NCBI RefSeq assembly: GCF_900184945.1
Contig: NZ_FXYF01000001.1
Location: 186,001 to 250,000, forward strand
Reading direction: 5' to 3'
DNA: 64,000 nucleotides
DNA from: Antarctobacter aquimaris
Lineage (GTDB): Bacteria > Pseudomonadota > Alphaproteobacteria > Rhodobacterales > Rhodobacteraceae
Shown: positions 34,601 through 43,992 of the stretch, piece after piece
Numbering within the stretch: position 1 is the first letter of the stretch
Layout: the number at the start of each line of letters is the position of its first letter
The notes under the pieces: generated by a model
What the model saw: only the letters and a program-made list of their open reading frames with translations
Database searches by the model: none
Told to the model about the DNA's origin: nothing
Made by a program: the position numbers and the translations under genes

Positions 34601-34767
34601 CGATTAAAAATGTCCCGTTAAAACGCCGCCTGTGGTTGCCACCCGGCGCGCGCCGGGAACGTGCCGATTTTCCCACAATGGACCGATTGAACTGCTCCGC
34701 GAATAGACACCGGACGACGATGCGATTAGCAATGTCGCTGAAACAGTGGTGGCGGAGAGGTGAGACC

Positions 34768-36918
34768 ATGCCGGGTTCCCAGAGGGGAAAATCGGGCTTC
34801 GTTCGGCGGCTTGCGCTCGCGGGCACCTGTCTGACGGCGCTTGCGGGTGTCGCGCTGGCCCAGGACAATCCTCGTAACCGACTGTCGTACAACCTGTTCG
34901 GGGTGCCGGGGCTGATCGACATGCCGACAGCGCAGGTGCCTCCGGACGCAACGCTGACGGGGACGCTGGCTGCGATCGGCGGGACGACCCGATCGACGCT
35001 GTACTTCCAGATCCTGCCACGCCTGTCAGGGACTTTCCGTTACTCCGCGATCGAGAAATTCGGCGGTCCCACGGGCGGCACCCTCTACGACAGGAGCTTT
35101 GACCTCCGCTACCAGCTGCTGACCGAGACCGACCTGAGGCCATCAGTCGTGGTCGGCATTCAGGACTTCATCGGGACCGGCATCTACAGCGGCGAATACG
35201 TCGTTGCGTCCAAGACGGTCATGCCCGGCTTGACGGTCACGGGGGGTGTCGGTTGGGGCCGCTACGGGTCCTACAATTCCTTTGCGACCATGGGGACCCG
35301 GAAAGAGGCCTTTACCGGCCAGGGCGGCCTGCCCGAGATCGAGCGTTTCTTTCGCGGCGACGTGGCGGCGTTCGGCGGCATTTCCTACGCCCCGAACGAC
35401 AAGATCAACGTCAAGCTCGAGTATTCGTCGGACGGCTACCTGCGCGAGGCAGCCGGCGGGGTCAAGAAATCCAGCCCGTGGAACATCGGTCTGGACTACC
35501 GGTTGCGAAACGGCGGGCAGCTGTCGCTTTACCATGTCCTCGGCAACGAGATCGGCGCGCAGCTGACCTTTGTGACCAACCCGAAAACCGCCGGTATCCC
35601 CGGCGGTGTCGAGCCGGCCGGTCTTCCGGTTGCGCCCCGGGCGCCCGGTTCGGCCGCCGATCTGGGCTGGACCTCCGACCCGGCGCGCAGCCAGTCGGCC
35701 AAGGCGACCCTCGTCGACCTCGCCTCCAAGGAAGGCCTGCTGGTCGAGGCCCTGACGCTCGACGCCAACAAGGCCACCGTCCGGCTGATCAACCCCCGCT
35801 TTGGTGCGCCGTCGCAGGCCTTTGGCCGGATCGCCCGGGCGATGACCCGATCCCTGCCCGCCTCGGTCGAGGTGTTCGAGATCATCCCCGTCGTCAACGG
35901 CATGCCCATGTCGGCGGTGATCTTCCGCCGGTCCGACCTCGAGCGGCTGGAGCACGAGGCAGCCAACGAGATCCTTGCCCAGACCACTTTCGTGGACGCC
36001 TACGGGCGGGCGCCCGCCGTTGACCCTGGGCTCTACCCGAAATTCACCTGGTCGCTTGGGCCTTACCTGCAACTGTCGGTCTTTGACCCGGACAACCCGG
36101 TCCGGGCCGATGTCGGCCTGCGGGCGTCGGCAGAGCTGGAAATCACGCCGAGCCTGATCCTCAGCGGATCGGTGGCCAAGCGGCTCGACGGCAACCTGGA
36201 CAAGGTCAAGCGGCAGGACGAATCCAGCCTGCCCCGTGTCCGGACCGACAACGCGCGCTACGCATCCGAAGGCGATCCTGCCATCGAGTACCTGCAACTG
36301 GCGCACTACGGCCGTCCGGCCAAGAACATCTATTCCCGCGTCACCGTGGGCTATCTTGAGAAGATGTACGGCGGCATCTCGGCCGAAGTCCTGTGGAAAC
36401 CGGTCAGCAGCCGGTTCGCCCTGGGGGCCGAGGTCAACTACATCCAGCGCCGTGACTTCGACCAGCTGTTCGGCTTCCAGTCGATGACCACCGTCGACCC
36501 GGTGACCGGCGCCAAGCGTGAAATCCCGAACGTCAACGGCCATGTGTCGGCCTATTACGCCTTCAACAACGGGTTCCACGGGCAACTGGATGTGGGCCGC
36601 TACCTGGCCGGGGACTACGGCGCGACCGTGTCGCTGGACCGCGAGTTCGCCAACGGCTGGCGCGTCGGGGCCTATGCCACCTTCACCAACGCCTCCTTCG
36701 ACGACTTCGGCGAAGGCTCGTTCGACAAGGGCATCCGTTTCACGCTGCCCCTGGCCAGCTTCAACGGCCAGCCTTCGCGTCGCAAGAACGAGATCACGAT
36801 CCAGTCGCTGTCGCGGGACGGCGGCGCGCGGCTTGACGTCAATGACCGGCTCTACGACCAGGTGCGCGACTACCACGAACCGGACGCAGTCAATTCTTGG
36901 GGAAGATTCTGGCGATGA
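34768..36918 (+). CDS. yjbH: YjbH-family outer-membrane polysaccharide locus protein
   Basis: Predicted outer-membrane beta-barrel protein of the YjbH/GfcD family, linked to exopolysaccharide or group 4 capsule secretion. From ATG 34768 (GAGAGGTGAG upstream) it has 716 residues, close to E. coli YjbH. A signal peptide covers about 1-31 (ending GVALA before QDN). The first part reads NRLSYNLFGVPGLIDMPTAQVPPDATLTGT, a family signature, followed by many alternating beta-strand stretches and a terminal SWGRFWR. It overlaps yjbF by 4 bp. Upstream in-frame ATGs lack ribosome-binding sites. Confidence 0.88.
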   Translation: MPGSQRGKSGFVRRLALAGTCLTALAGVALAQDNPRNRLSYNLFGVPGLIDMPTAQVPPDATLTGTLAAIGGTTRSTLYFQILPRLSGTFRYSAIEKFGGPTGGTLYDRSFDLRYQLLTETDLRPSVVVGIQDFIGTGIYSGEYVVASKTVMPGLTVTGGVGWGRYGSYNSFATMGTRKEAFTGQGGLPEIERFFRGDVAAFGGISYAPNDKINVKLEYSSDGYLREAAGGVKKSSPWNIGLDYRLRNGGQLSLYHVLGNEIGAQLTFVTNPKTAGIPGGVEPAGLPVAPRAPGSAADLGWTSDPARSQSAKATLVDLASKEGLLVEALTLDANKATVRLINPRFGAPSQAFGRIARAMTRSLPASVEVFEIIPVVNGMPMSAVIFRRSDLERLEHEAANEILAQTTFVDAYGRAPAVDPGLYPKFTWSLGPYLQLSVFDPDNPVRADVGLRASAELEITPSLILSGSVAKRLDGNLDKVKRQDESSLPRVRTDNARYASEGDPAIEYLQLAHYGRPAKNIYSRVTVGYLEKMYGGISAEVLWKPVSSRFALGAEVNYIQRRDFDQLFGFQSMTTVDPVTGAKREIPNVNGHVSAYYAFNNGFHGQLDVGRYLAGDYGATVSLDREFANGWRVGAYATFTNASFDDFGEGSFDKGIRFTLPLASFNGQPSRRKNEITIQSLSRDGGARLDVNDRLYDQVRDYHEPDAVNSWGRFWR

Positions 36919-37595
36919 CACGGCGCAGCATCACTCGCATCGGCCTGCTTCTGGCAGCAGCGCTGACCTTCTCCGCCTGCGGCAACGCCAACCCGGAAGG
37001 CACGGCGTTGCTGAAACAGCTGCCAAACCTCCTGCTGGGCAAGAAGCCGGAACCAAGGCCGGTGACCCCTCAGCAGATCGCCACGGCGCTGTCGTCGTCG
37101 ACCGCCTCGCTGTTTCTGGTCGAGCTTGAGAGGAACAAGTCGCAAGTCCTGCTACAGGATGTCCAGCGCAACGGCCCGTACCAGACCTATGGCAACGCGG
37201 CGCGCAATGTCGTCGTCATGCGGGACGGGATGATCACGTCCACGCGTGGCCTGGGCGGTGACCTGATGTCCTCCGAGGAGGACGGCCTGCACAGCCGCGT
37301 CCGCGCCCGCGCCGAAGGCACCGTCAGCTATGACCAGCGGTTCCTGACACCCGAGGATGTGACCATCGTGCGGCGCTACACCTGCCGGGTCACGACCGGC
37401 GGGACAACCCCGATTTCCGGCGGCCTGGTCCAGACCACCGGCTATGTGGTGACCGCCGCCTGTACTGCGGCGGACGGCGTTTCTCCTGACTTCACAAATA
37501 CTTATGCCGTGTCCCAGGACGGCTACGTGCTCAGTGCCAAACAGTGGGCCGGCCCGTTCATCGGCCACCTGATCACTCAGGTCCTGCGCCGCTGA
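36915..37595 (+). CDS. yjbF: YjbF-family lipoprotein
   Basis: A 226-residue lipoprotein of the YjbF/GfcB family. The signal peptide ends at a lipobox (LTFSAC, cysteine near residue 21). The body contains LFLVELERNKSQVLLQDVQRNGPYQTY and the C-terminal YVLSAKQWAGPFIGHLITQVLRR. E. coli yjbEFGH and gfcABCDE keep YjbF and YjbH together; here the order is reversed and no YjbG/GfcC gene is present. The start overlaps the yjbH stop (ATGA). Confidence 0.82.
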   Translation: MTRRSITRIGLLLAAALTFSACGNANPEGTALLKQLPNLLLGKKPEPRPVTPQQIATALSSSTASLFLVELERNKSQVLLQDVQRNGPYQTYGNAARNVVVMRDGMITSTRGLGGDLMSSEEDGLHSRVRARAEGTVSYDQRFLTPEDVTIVRRYTCRVTTGGTTPISGGLVQTTGYVVTAACTAADGVSPDFTNTYAVSQDGYVLSAKQWAGPFIGHLITQVLRR

Positions 37596-37598
37596 GCC

Positions 37599-38234
37599 TT
37601 AGGTTTTCGGCCGGCGGTGCATCGAGACACGCCTGAACACCGTGGCCCACATCAGCCGCTGGTCGGTGCAGGGGTTGCGCCGCCGGGCGTACAGGAGGTC
37701 CAGCCGCGCCTTGCGCGGAATGCAGCGGCGGCAATAGACCTCTTCGGTCTCTTCCGCCGATGACGTCTGCGCCAGCAGGCGTTCCTCGGTCTTGTGATAG
37801 GCCATCGACGCCAGGCCGGTGATGCCGGGACGTTCCTTCAGGACCTCGGCGTAGATTTCCGGATACTTCTCGACATAGCGGCGGAGCGGCGCGCGTGGCC
37901 CGACAAACCCCATGTCGCCGCGCAGGATGTTCCACAGCTGCGGCAGCTCGTCCAGCCGCTTGCGTCGCAGCCAGGCCCCGGTCGGCGTGATGCGCGCCGA
38001 TTTCGCCGGCCCGGTCACGCCGGAGTCCGATGCCGCATTGGTCATGGTGCGGAACTTCCACAGCATGAAGGCGCGATCCGGGCTTTTCATGCGCTCCGAG
38101 CGGTAGATCACCGGCCACCCGTCGTTCCACCAGACAAGCACGGCAACGTAGACCAGCAGCGGTGACAGCAGGACGGTCATGCCCACCGCGTAGAGAAAAT
38201 CGAGCAGATGCAGCAGGCGGCGTTGCAGGGTCAT
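37599..38234 (-). CDS. Initiating sugar-1-phosphate transferase (exopolysaccharide)
   Basis: Bacterial sugar transferase that moves a hexose-1-phosphate from a nucleotide sugar to undecaprenyl phosphate. From ATG 38234 the product has 211 residues, the size of the short monotopic catalytic type. One hydrophobic segment lies at about 8-32. Catalytic-domain motifs follow: WKFRTM, LRRKRLDELPQLWNILRGDMGFVGPRAP and ERPGITGLASMAY. It overlaps the epimerase stop by 4 bp and faces yjbF with 3 bp between stops. Sugar specificity cannot be read from the sequence. Confidence 0.88.
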   Translation of the reverse strand: MTLQRRLLHLLDFLYAVGMTVLLSPLLVYVAVLVWWNDGWPVIYRSERMKSPDRAFMLWKFRTMTNAASDSGVTGPAKSARITPTGAWLRRKRLDELPQLWNILRGDMGFVGPRAPLRRYVEKYPEIYAEVLKERPGITGLASMAYHKTEERLLAQTSSAEETEEVYCRRCIPRKARLDLLYARRRNPCTDQRLMWATVFRRVSMHRRPKT

Positions 38235-39076
38235 GCGAATGCGCCCGCTTCTGCTGCCGCCGCAACCAGCCAGTCGGCATCGGCGCTGCGCTCGGGCAGT
38301 CGGACATGGCGCGACAGCCGCGTGGTTTCCAGCCACATCATGGGAAAGGCTGTGTCAGGTGCGGGGCGCCAGCTGATCGTGGCGCCGCCCGCCCGGCCCA
38401 GGTCGGCCATCCGCGTCGGCCTTGGTGCCGCGACGTTGAAGATGCCCTGCGCACCAGGGTCACGGATCAACGCTTCGATCACCCGCGCCAGGTCCTGCGG
38501 CGCGATATAGCTGCGCGAGGGTCCGTCATGATGCCCGAAATCGTCCAGAACGACACGCCCGCCGCGGTGCAGATTCGCAAACAGGCTGTCGGCCCCGGCC
38601 ACGTTGCCGATCCGCAGGACGATCTGGCGCGCGCCACCGGCCTCGCGTGTGGCCTCGATCACCTCTTCCATCTCACGTTTCGCAACGCCGTAGGCGCTTT
38701 GCGGATCCGCAGGCGTGGTTTCCGGCACCGGGCCCGCCGTGGGCCGATAGACCGCGCCGCTGGAACAATGCACGATCGTTTCGGCCTTCAGCGACGCGCC
38801 AAGGTCGACGGCCGCCTTGGCCAGCCGTGCGTTGTCGCTCAGGTTGCGGCCCGCGCCGGGGGTCACCCCCCAGAGCGCGACAATCGCCTTTACACCGTGC
38901 AAATCGGGTGGTGGAAAACCCGGCTCCCAGGTCAACGCGCCCGGCAGACCACGGTCGCGCCGCACGACCGGAACCAGTCGCCAACCCTCCGGCCGCCAGA
39001 GCCGGCACAGCATCCCGCCCAGCTTGCCACTTGCGCCCAGAACGAGAACCTCGCAAGATTGCAGTGTTCCTGCCAC
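38231..39076 (-). CDS. NAD-dependent sugar epimerase/dehydratase (short-chain extended family)
   Basis: A 281-residue Rossmann protein starting EVLVLGASGKLGG (dinucleotide-binding GxxGxxG at about 13-20). A catalytic Tyr-Lys pair is visible in YGVAKREMEEVIE (about 150-160), with Ser in HCSSGAVYRP. It probably modifies a nucleotide sugar for the polysaccharide made with the adjacent transferase. The C-terminal substrate region is short compared with GalE (about 330), so the exact reaction is open. Confidence 0.75.
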   Translation of the reverse strand: MAGTLQSCEVLVLGASGKLGGMLCRLWRPEGWRLVPVVRRDRGLPGALTWEPGFPPPDLHGVKAIVALWGVTPGAGRNLSDNARLAKAAVDLGASLKAETIVHCSSGAVYRPTAGPVPETTPADPQSAYGVAKREMEEVIEATREAGGARQIVLRIGNVAGADSLFANLHRGGRVVLDDFGHHDGPSRSYIAPQDLARVIEALIRDPGAQGIFNVAAPRPTRMADLGRAGGATISWRPAPDTAFPMMWLETTRLSRHVRLPERSADADWLVAAAAEAGAFA

Positions 39077-39170
39077 GGTCTGCCCCTCAAGTTTCTTTCC
39101 ATTGGCCGCCAGACTGTCTATCAGCGGAAACAGGCGCTAGAAAGTTGGAAAGGCCGGTTGGGGGATCGGA

Positions 39171-40289
39171 GTGGCTATCAAACTGAGATTCATCACCCTG
39201 TTGGTTGCGGCGGCGCTTCTTGGCGCCTGCGCCCTGCCGCGTGGCGCGGCCTTGCAGTCCGAAGTCCTCAAGGAACAGGATGCCGCGAACCCGACCTTCC
39301 AGGTGGTTCAGGTCACCCGGTCGAACGTGCCCGGCATCGCATCCTGGACGCCGTCCGGTTGGCACGGCGACTATCGCTGGCCGGGAACGTCCAGCGGCGC
39401 CTCCTCGTCGATCATACGCACCGGCGACATCATCGACGTCACGATCTGGGACAGCCAGGACAATTCCCTGCTGACCAACCCGGGCCAGCGGTTCACCGAA
39501 ATCAAGAGCGTCGAGGTGGATTCGCAGGGATCCGTCTTCCTGCCCTACGTCAACCAGGTCGGCATTCGCGGCCTGACGGCGACGGACGCACGCTCCAAGA
39601 TTCAGCAGCGGCTGGAGCCGATCCTGCCCTCGGCGCAGGTTCAGCTGTCGCTGCGCCAGGGTCGCGACCATGCAATCGACGTGGTCGGCGGCGTGGGCAA
39701 GCCCGGTGCCTACCCGATGCCCTCGCGCAACTACAAGATCCTGAACGTGCTGGCCGATGCCGGCGGCATCATGCCCGAGCTGCGCAATCCGCGCGTACGC
39801 CTGCTGCGCGGCTCCAACACCTACGAGATCTCGGCCGACGCGCTGCTGTCGGACGGGTCGCGTAACGCGCTGCTGCAACCGCGCGATACCGTGGTGGTCG
39901 AGCAGGACGACCGCAGCTTTACCGCGCTGGGCGCGAGCGGCAAGGAAAGCCTGATCTATTTCCCCAAGGATTTCGTCACCGCGCTTGAGGCGATGTCGCT
40001 GATGGGCGGCCTGACCGACACCCGCGCCGATCCCAAGGGCGTGCTGGTGCTGCGCGAATACCCGGCCTCGGCAATGCGTGCCGATGGCTATGGGCCGAAG
40101 ATGCGGCAGGTTGTCTTTACGCTGGACCTGACGTCGGCCGACGGCCTGTTCGCGGCCCGCAATTTCTACATCCAGCCCGGCGACACCGTGCTGGCCACCG
40201 AAAGCCCGGTGACGGCGGCGCAGACCATCTTTGGCCTTGTCGGCGCGGTGATCGGGGTGTCGGCACAGGCCAACGCGCTCTCAAACTGA
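39171..40289 (+). CDS. Wza-like polysaccharide export lipoprotein
   Basis: Outer-membrane polysaccharide export channel of the Wza/GfcE/KpsD class. From GTG 39171 (GGA upstream) it has 372 residues, near E. coli Wza (379). The lipobox is LLGAC (cysteine near residue 20). The Poly_export domain includes IIRTGDIIDVTIWDSQD and SVEVDSQGSVFLPYVNQVGIRGLTATDARSKIQQRLE. SLBB-like repeats follow (IDVVGGVGKPGAYPMP, ILNVLADAGGI). It is divergent from the epimerase gene across 94 bp. No Wzc kinase gene follows. Confidence 0.88.
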   Translation: MAIKLRFITLLVAAALLGACALPRGAALQSEVLKEQDAANPTFQVVQVTRSNVPGIASWTPSGWHGDYRWPGTSSGASSSIIRTGDIIDVTIWDSQDNSLLTNPGQRFTEIKSVEVDSQGSVFLPYVNQVGIRGLTATDARSKIQQRLEPILPSAQVQLSLRQGRDHAIDVVGGVGKPGAYPMPSRNYKILNVLADAGGIMPELRNPRVRLLRGSNTYEISADALLSDGSRNALLQPRDTVVVEQDDRSFTALGASGKESLIYFPKDFVTALEAMSLMGGLTDTRADPKGVLVLREYPASAMRADGYGPKMRQVVFTLDLTSADGLFAARNFYIQPGDTVLATESPVTAAQTIFGLVGAVIGVSAQANALSN

Positions 40290-40354
40290 CGTGCTTGCCA
40301 GCGGCATGATGCCCCCGCGGCGGTGACACGAACCTTTTCAGGATCCGGACCGGC

Positions 40355-41566
40355 ATGAGTCTCTTGCGCTTTCTGGCTGGAAACGCGCGCTGGCTGGCCG
40401 CCGGCGCGCTGCTGACGTTCCTGTCCAGTTTCGGACAGACCTTCTTCATCTCGATCTTCGCCGGAGAAATCCGCGAAGGCTTTGGCCTCAGCCATGGCCA
40501 ATGGGGCGGCATCTACACGCTGGGCACAGCCGCGTCGGCGGTGGTGATGCTCTGGGCCGGCGGTCTGACGGATCGGTTCCGCTCGCGGGCAATCGGCGCG
40601 GCGGTGCTGGTCTTGCTGGCCGGGGCCTGCCTGTTCATGGCGTTGAACACATGGGCGGCGCTGCTGCCGCTGGTGATCTTTGCGCTGCGATTCTGCGGCC
40701 AGGGCATGGCCAGCCATGTCGCGCTGGTGTCGATGTCGCGCTGGTTCGTCGCGACGCGGGGCAAGGCGCTGACCGTCGCCGGCCTGGGATTTGCGTTGGG
40801 CGAAGCCGTGCTGCCGGTGAGTTTCGTGTCGCTGATGCTGGTGGTGGACTGGCGCTGGCTGTGGGTCGCGGCGGCCTGCGTCAGCCTGGCCGCCATTCCC
40901 GTCCTGCTGCTGTTGCTGTCACAGGAACGCACCCCGCAAAGCCACGCCGAGACCGATCATTCGGTCGGCATGGAACAGCGCCACTGGGCCCGGCGCGAGG
41001 TGCTGCGCCACTGGCTGTTCTGGTTCATGGTGCCCGCGCTGCTGGGGCCGTCGGCCTTCAACACGGCGTTCTTTTTCCAGCAGGTGCATTTCGCCGAGGT
41101 GAAGGGCTGGACCCACCTCGAGCTGGCCTCGCTGTTTCCGATCTACACGGCGACAGCGGTCGGCGCGATGGTGGTGTTCGGCGGGCTGCTGGACCGGCTG
41201 GGCACCGGGCGGCTGATCCCCTGGTCGCAACTGCCGATGGTGGCCGGGTTTCTCTGCTTTGCGCTGGCCGGAAACCTTGGGGTTGCCCTTCTGGGCCTGC
41301 TCTTCGTGGCGCTGACGACGGGGGCGCAGCAAACCTTGCCCAGCGCCTTCTGGGCAGAGTTCTATGGAACCCGCAGCCTGGGCGCGATCAAGGCGATGGC
41401 GGCCTCGGTCATGGTGCTGGGGTCGGCGCTGGGGCCGGGGATCACCGGCGTATTGATCGACCTGGAGATCGGGATCGAAACACAGTACATGGGGGTGGCG
41501 GTCTACTTCGTGTTCTCATCCACGATGATGTGGATCGGTGTCCGGCGCGCGCGACGGATATTCTGA
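40355..41566 (+). CDS. Major facilitator superfamily permease
   Basis: Inner-membrane transporter with 12 predicted spans over 403 residues. The loop 2-3 MFS motif is recognisable as GGLTDRFRSRAIG (about 65-78) and its pseudo-repeat GGLLDRLGTGRLIP lies in the second half. The substrate is unknown; no neighbouring gene suggests one. It stands between the polysaccharide export gene and the convergent smr gene (18 bp between stops). Confidence 0.85.
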   Translation: MSLLRFLAGNARWLAAGALLTFLSSFGQTFFISIFAGEIREGFGLSHGQWGGIYTLGTAASAVVMLWAGGLTDRFRSRAIGAAVLVLLAGACLFMALNTWAALLPLVIFALRFCGQGMASHVALVSMSRWFVATRGKALTVAGLGFALGEAVLPVSFVSLMLVVDWRWLWVAAACVSLAAIPVLLLLLSQERTPQSHAETDHSVGMEQRHWARREVLRHWLFWFMVPALLGPSAFNTAFFFQQVHFAEVKGWTHLELASLFPIYTATAVGAMVVFGGLLDRLGTGRLIPWSQLPMVAGFLCFALAGNLGVALLGLLFVALTTGAQQTLPSAFWAEFYGTRSLGAIKAMAASVMVLGSALGPGITGVLIDLEIGIETQYMGVAVYFVFSSTMMWIGVRRARRIF

Positions 41567-41584
41567 TCTTGGGCGCCGACCCCG

Positions 41585-42190
41585 TCATCGCCGACGGCGA
41601 AGATACACGTAGTAGGCCCCATCTCCGCCGTGCCTGCGATGCGCAGGCGAGATCTGCAACACCCCTTGCGCCAGCTGAGGCATCTGCAACCATTGGGGCA
41701 CCTGCGATTTCAGCACGCCGCGGCGGCGGGGCATCGGGTCATAGGGGTCTTCGCGCAGGCCCTTGCCGGTGATCACCAAGACAAGACGCAGGCCAGAGGC
41801 CTGCGCGTTCAGGATGAAATGCGTCAGAGCGCCATGCGCACGGTCCATTGTCATGCCGTGCAGGTCGATGCGGCTCTCGGGGTCCAGCTTGCCGCGTTTC
41901 AGGCGGGTAAAGGCCTTGGCGTCCATGCGCAGCGGCGCGGCGTGCAGACGGTCCGAGGTCGTCCGGGGAAACACATGGGTTTCCGTCGCCGGCAAGGCCC
42001 GGTCCCCCACCGCGAAAGGCGAAATTGCCGCGCGGGGTACGGGCGTCGGATTTTCCTCGGCGGCAAGAGGCTGCGGCTTTGTCATCACCGCGTCGCCGCG
42101 CTTTGGCCGCGGATGCAAGGGGTCCGTGCTGCGGGCGACCTGTTGCCAGAGCTCGTGCTCTTCGGGGCGGAGCCTGCGCCGCCGGGTCAT
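41585..42190 (-). CDS. Smr-domain protein
   Basis: A 201-residue protein with a C-terminal small MutS-related (Smr) domain: IDLHGMTMDRAHGALTHFI (about 108-126), VLVITGKG and a terminal GDGAYYVYLRRRR. The Smr domain can have DNA- or RNA-nicking activity. The N-terminal about 90 residues are basic and proline-rich without known motifs. It overlaps the mltA stop by 4 bp, part of a Tim44-like-mltA-smr unit conserved near the origin in this group. Confidence 0.88.
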   Translation of the reverse strand: MTRRRRLRPEEHELWQQVARSTDPLHPRPKRGDAVMTKPQPLAAEENPTPVPRAAISPFAVGDRALPATETHVFPRTTSDRLHAAPLRMDAKAFTRLKRGKLDPESRIDLHGMTMDRAHGALTHFILNAQASGLRLVLVITGKGLREDPYDPMPRRRGVLKSQVPQWLQMPQLAQGVLQISPAHRRHGGDGAYYVYLRRRR

Positions 42191-43227
42191 TGCAGATCTT
42201 CGGGGAGCAGTGCATAGGCGCGCTGGATCGGCATCAGGACAATCATGCGGCCGGTGTCCTTGGTCCGTCCGGCGACGCGCCCCGCCTCTTCGCCGGTGCC
42301 ATAGAAGATGTCGGCGCGCTGGGCGCCCTTGATGGCCGAGCCGGTGTCCTGCGCGATCATCAGGCGGTTCATTGGCTCTGCGCCCTGTTTTTCGATCCAG
42401 ACCGGCGCGCCCAGCGGCGTGTAGGCGGGATCGACGGCGATCGAGCGCAGGGTGGTGATCGAGCGGTTCATCGCGCCCAGCGGGCCCTTGTGCGATGGGA
42501 CTTCGGTCACTTCACGGAAAAAGACGAAAGCAGCGTTGTGATACAGCAGGTCCTGTCCGGCGGTCGGGTTCCGCCGCACCCAGGACTGGATCACCTGCAT
42601 CGACACCTGGTGCGCGGCGTAGATGCCGCGACGCACCAGTTCCTGGCCGATGGAACGGTACTCATGTCCATTCGCCCCGGCGTAGCCGACGCGGATCACC
42701 CGCCCGTCGGGAAAGCGGATGCGGCCAGAACCCTGGATCTGCAGGAAGAACAGCTCGACCGGGTCATCGACCCAGGCGATTTCCAGCCCCCTGCCCTGCA
42801 TCACCCCCGAGGTCAGGATCTGCCGCCGGGTCAGCCAGGGCCGGTTCGCCCGCGCCTCGGGCGGCATGCTGTAGACCGGATAGCGGTAGGTCGATGTGGG
42901 ATAGGGCGCGCCGTCCAGTTCCGGTTCGAAGTAGCCGGTGAACAGCATGTCCTTGCCGTCGCGGATCAGGACGGGCCGGAACAGAAGTTCAAAGAAACTG
43001 CGCGCGTCGTCGGTGTCGCGCGCCAGCCCGCACAGCGCGGCCCAGTCCGGATCGTCCTGCAAGGCACAGGTTTCACGGAACACGGCAAGCGCCTGGGCAT
43101 GATCGTCGTCTGCCCATCCTTGCAGGTCATCAAAGCCGAGGATGTCATAAGTCGGCCCCGTCTCGGAGGAGGCGGGGCCGGTCATCGGGAATATGGCCAT
43201 GAGGAATGCAAGGACCAGTCGTGTCAT
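42187..43227 (-). CDS. mltA: Membrane-bound lytic murein transglycosylase A
   Basis: Cleaves peptidoglycan glycan strands with 1,6-anhydro formation. The 346-residue protein has an N-terminal signal peptide (MTRLVLAFLMAIFPMTGPASS) without a clear lipobox, so it may be soluble or anchored by an uncleaved signal. MltA domain: LFTGYFEPELDGAPYPTSTYRYPVY, then VELFFLQIQGSGRIRFPDG. The C-terminal 3D domain shows its Asp residues in AVDPAYTPLGAPVWIEK, AQDTGSAIKGAQRADIFYG. It overlaps both neighbours by 4 bp. Confidence 0.93.
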   Translation of the reverse strand: MTRLVLAFLMAIFPMTGPASSETGPTYDILGFDDLQGWADDDHAQALAVFRETCALQDDPDWAALCGLARDTDDARSFFELLFRPVLIRDGKDMLFTGYFEPELDGAPYPTSTYRYPVYSMPPEARANRPWLTRRQILTSGVMQGRGLEIAWVDDPVELFFLQIQGSGRIRFPDGRVIRVGYAGANGHEYRSIGQELVRRGIYAAHQVSMQVIQSWVRRNPTAGQDLLYHNAAFVFFREVTEVPSHKGPLGAMNRSITTLRSIAVDPAYTPLGAPVWIEKQGAEPMNRLMIAQDTGSAIKGAQRADIFYGTGEEAGRVAGRTKDTGRMIVLMPIQRAYALLPEDLQ

Positions 43228-43889
43228 TCGTCCGTGGCGACAAGCTGCCAGTTGGGGTTGGAACTGCCCATGGTGCGGGCGTAGGTCCAGATGTCCTTTT
43301 GCCGCTTGACCGCGGTCGGAGAGCCTTCGATCACCTCGCCTGCGGCATTCTTGACCACCGAGGTCAGTTCCCCGACGTAGCGCACGGTGATCTCGGCCAG
43401 GCCGCTGTCCTCGTCATAGCGGGCATCGGCCAGGGTCAGTTCCCGCACGCCGACGAATTCCGCCTGGATGGTCAGGCCCTGCGCCTCGCGCTGGGCGACG
43501 ACCTCGGCGAAGGTCTCGTAGACATCGTCTGCCAGGAACGGCTTCAGATCGGCGATGGCGCCGCGCTCGAAGCCCATCAGGATCATCTCGTAGGCGCCGC
43601 GAGCGCCGGAGAGGAATTCCGAGACAGAAAAGCTGGGTTCGATCCGTTTCATCGCGGCCAGCGCCTTGGCGGCCTCGCTGTCTTCCGCGACGTGATCGGT
43701 GATGTCGAGGTCAGGACCCCCTTCGATCACTTCGAAATCGCGCGCGGCGCGGCGGCGTTCCTCGGCCTGAGACGCCGGAATTGCAGGTTTTTCGAACCCG
43801 TCCCGAGTGCCAAGCACGCTCCGCAGGCGCAGAACGAGAAAGATGGCAATTCCGGCAAGGACCAGAAGTTGGAGGATGGGAGAGTTCAT
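43224..43889 (-). CDS. Tim44-like domain protein (TimA-type)
   Basis: A 221-residue inner-membrane-anchored protein: hydrophobic segment at about 4-22, then a Tim44/MBA1-like domain (about 75-215) including FLSGARGAYEMILMGFERGAIADLKPFLADDVYETFAEVVAQR and a terminal DIWTYARTMGSSNPNWQLVATDE. Alphaproteobacterial relatives of mitochondrial Tim44 are membrane proteins of uncertain role in protein export or envelope biogenesis. ATG 43889 with AAAGAGG upstream is preferred over the GTG two codons earlier. The gene is coupled to mltA and divergent from fxsA-secB. Confidence 0.88.
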   Translation of the reverse strand: MNSPILQLLVLAGIAIFLVLRLRSVLGTRDGFEKPAIPASQAEERRRAARDFEVIEGGPDLDITDHVAEDSEAAKALAAMKRIEPSFSVSEFLSGARGAYEMILMGFERGAIADLKPFLADDVYETFAEVVAQREAQGLTIQAEFVGVRELTLADARYDEDSGLAEITVRYVGELTSVVKNAAGEVIEGSPTAVKRQKDIWTYARTMGSSNPNWQLVATDE

Positions 43890-43992
43890 CGGCACCTCTT
43901 TGCGGCCAGCATTTAAAGATCACGGTCGCACCCTTATGTAGGTGAGGTGCGGGGGTTAGTCTACCTGCGCACAGGAGATGGAGGTGCTTTGC

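Noticed and set aside
35143-36921. 592-codon open frame on the minus strand opposite yjbH
   Set aside because: It mirrors the codon pattern of yjbH, has no ribosome-binding site or family features; yjbH has a signal peptide and known domain.
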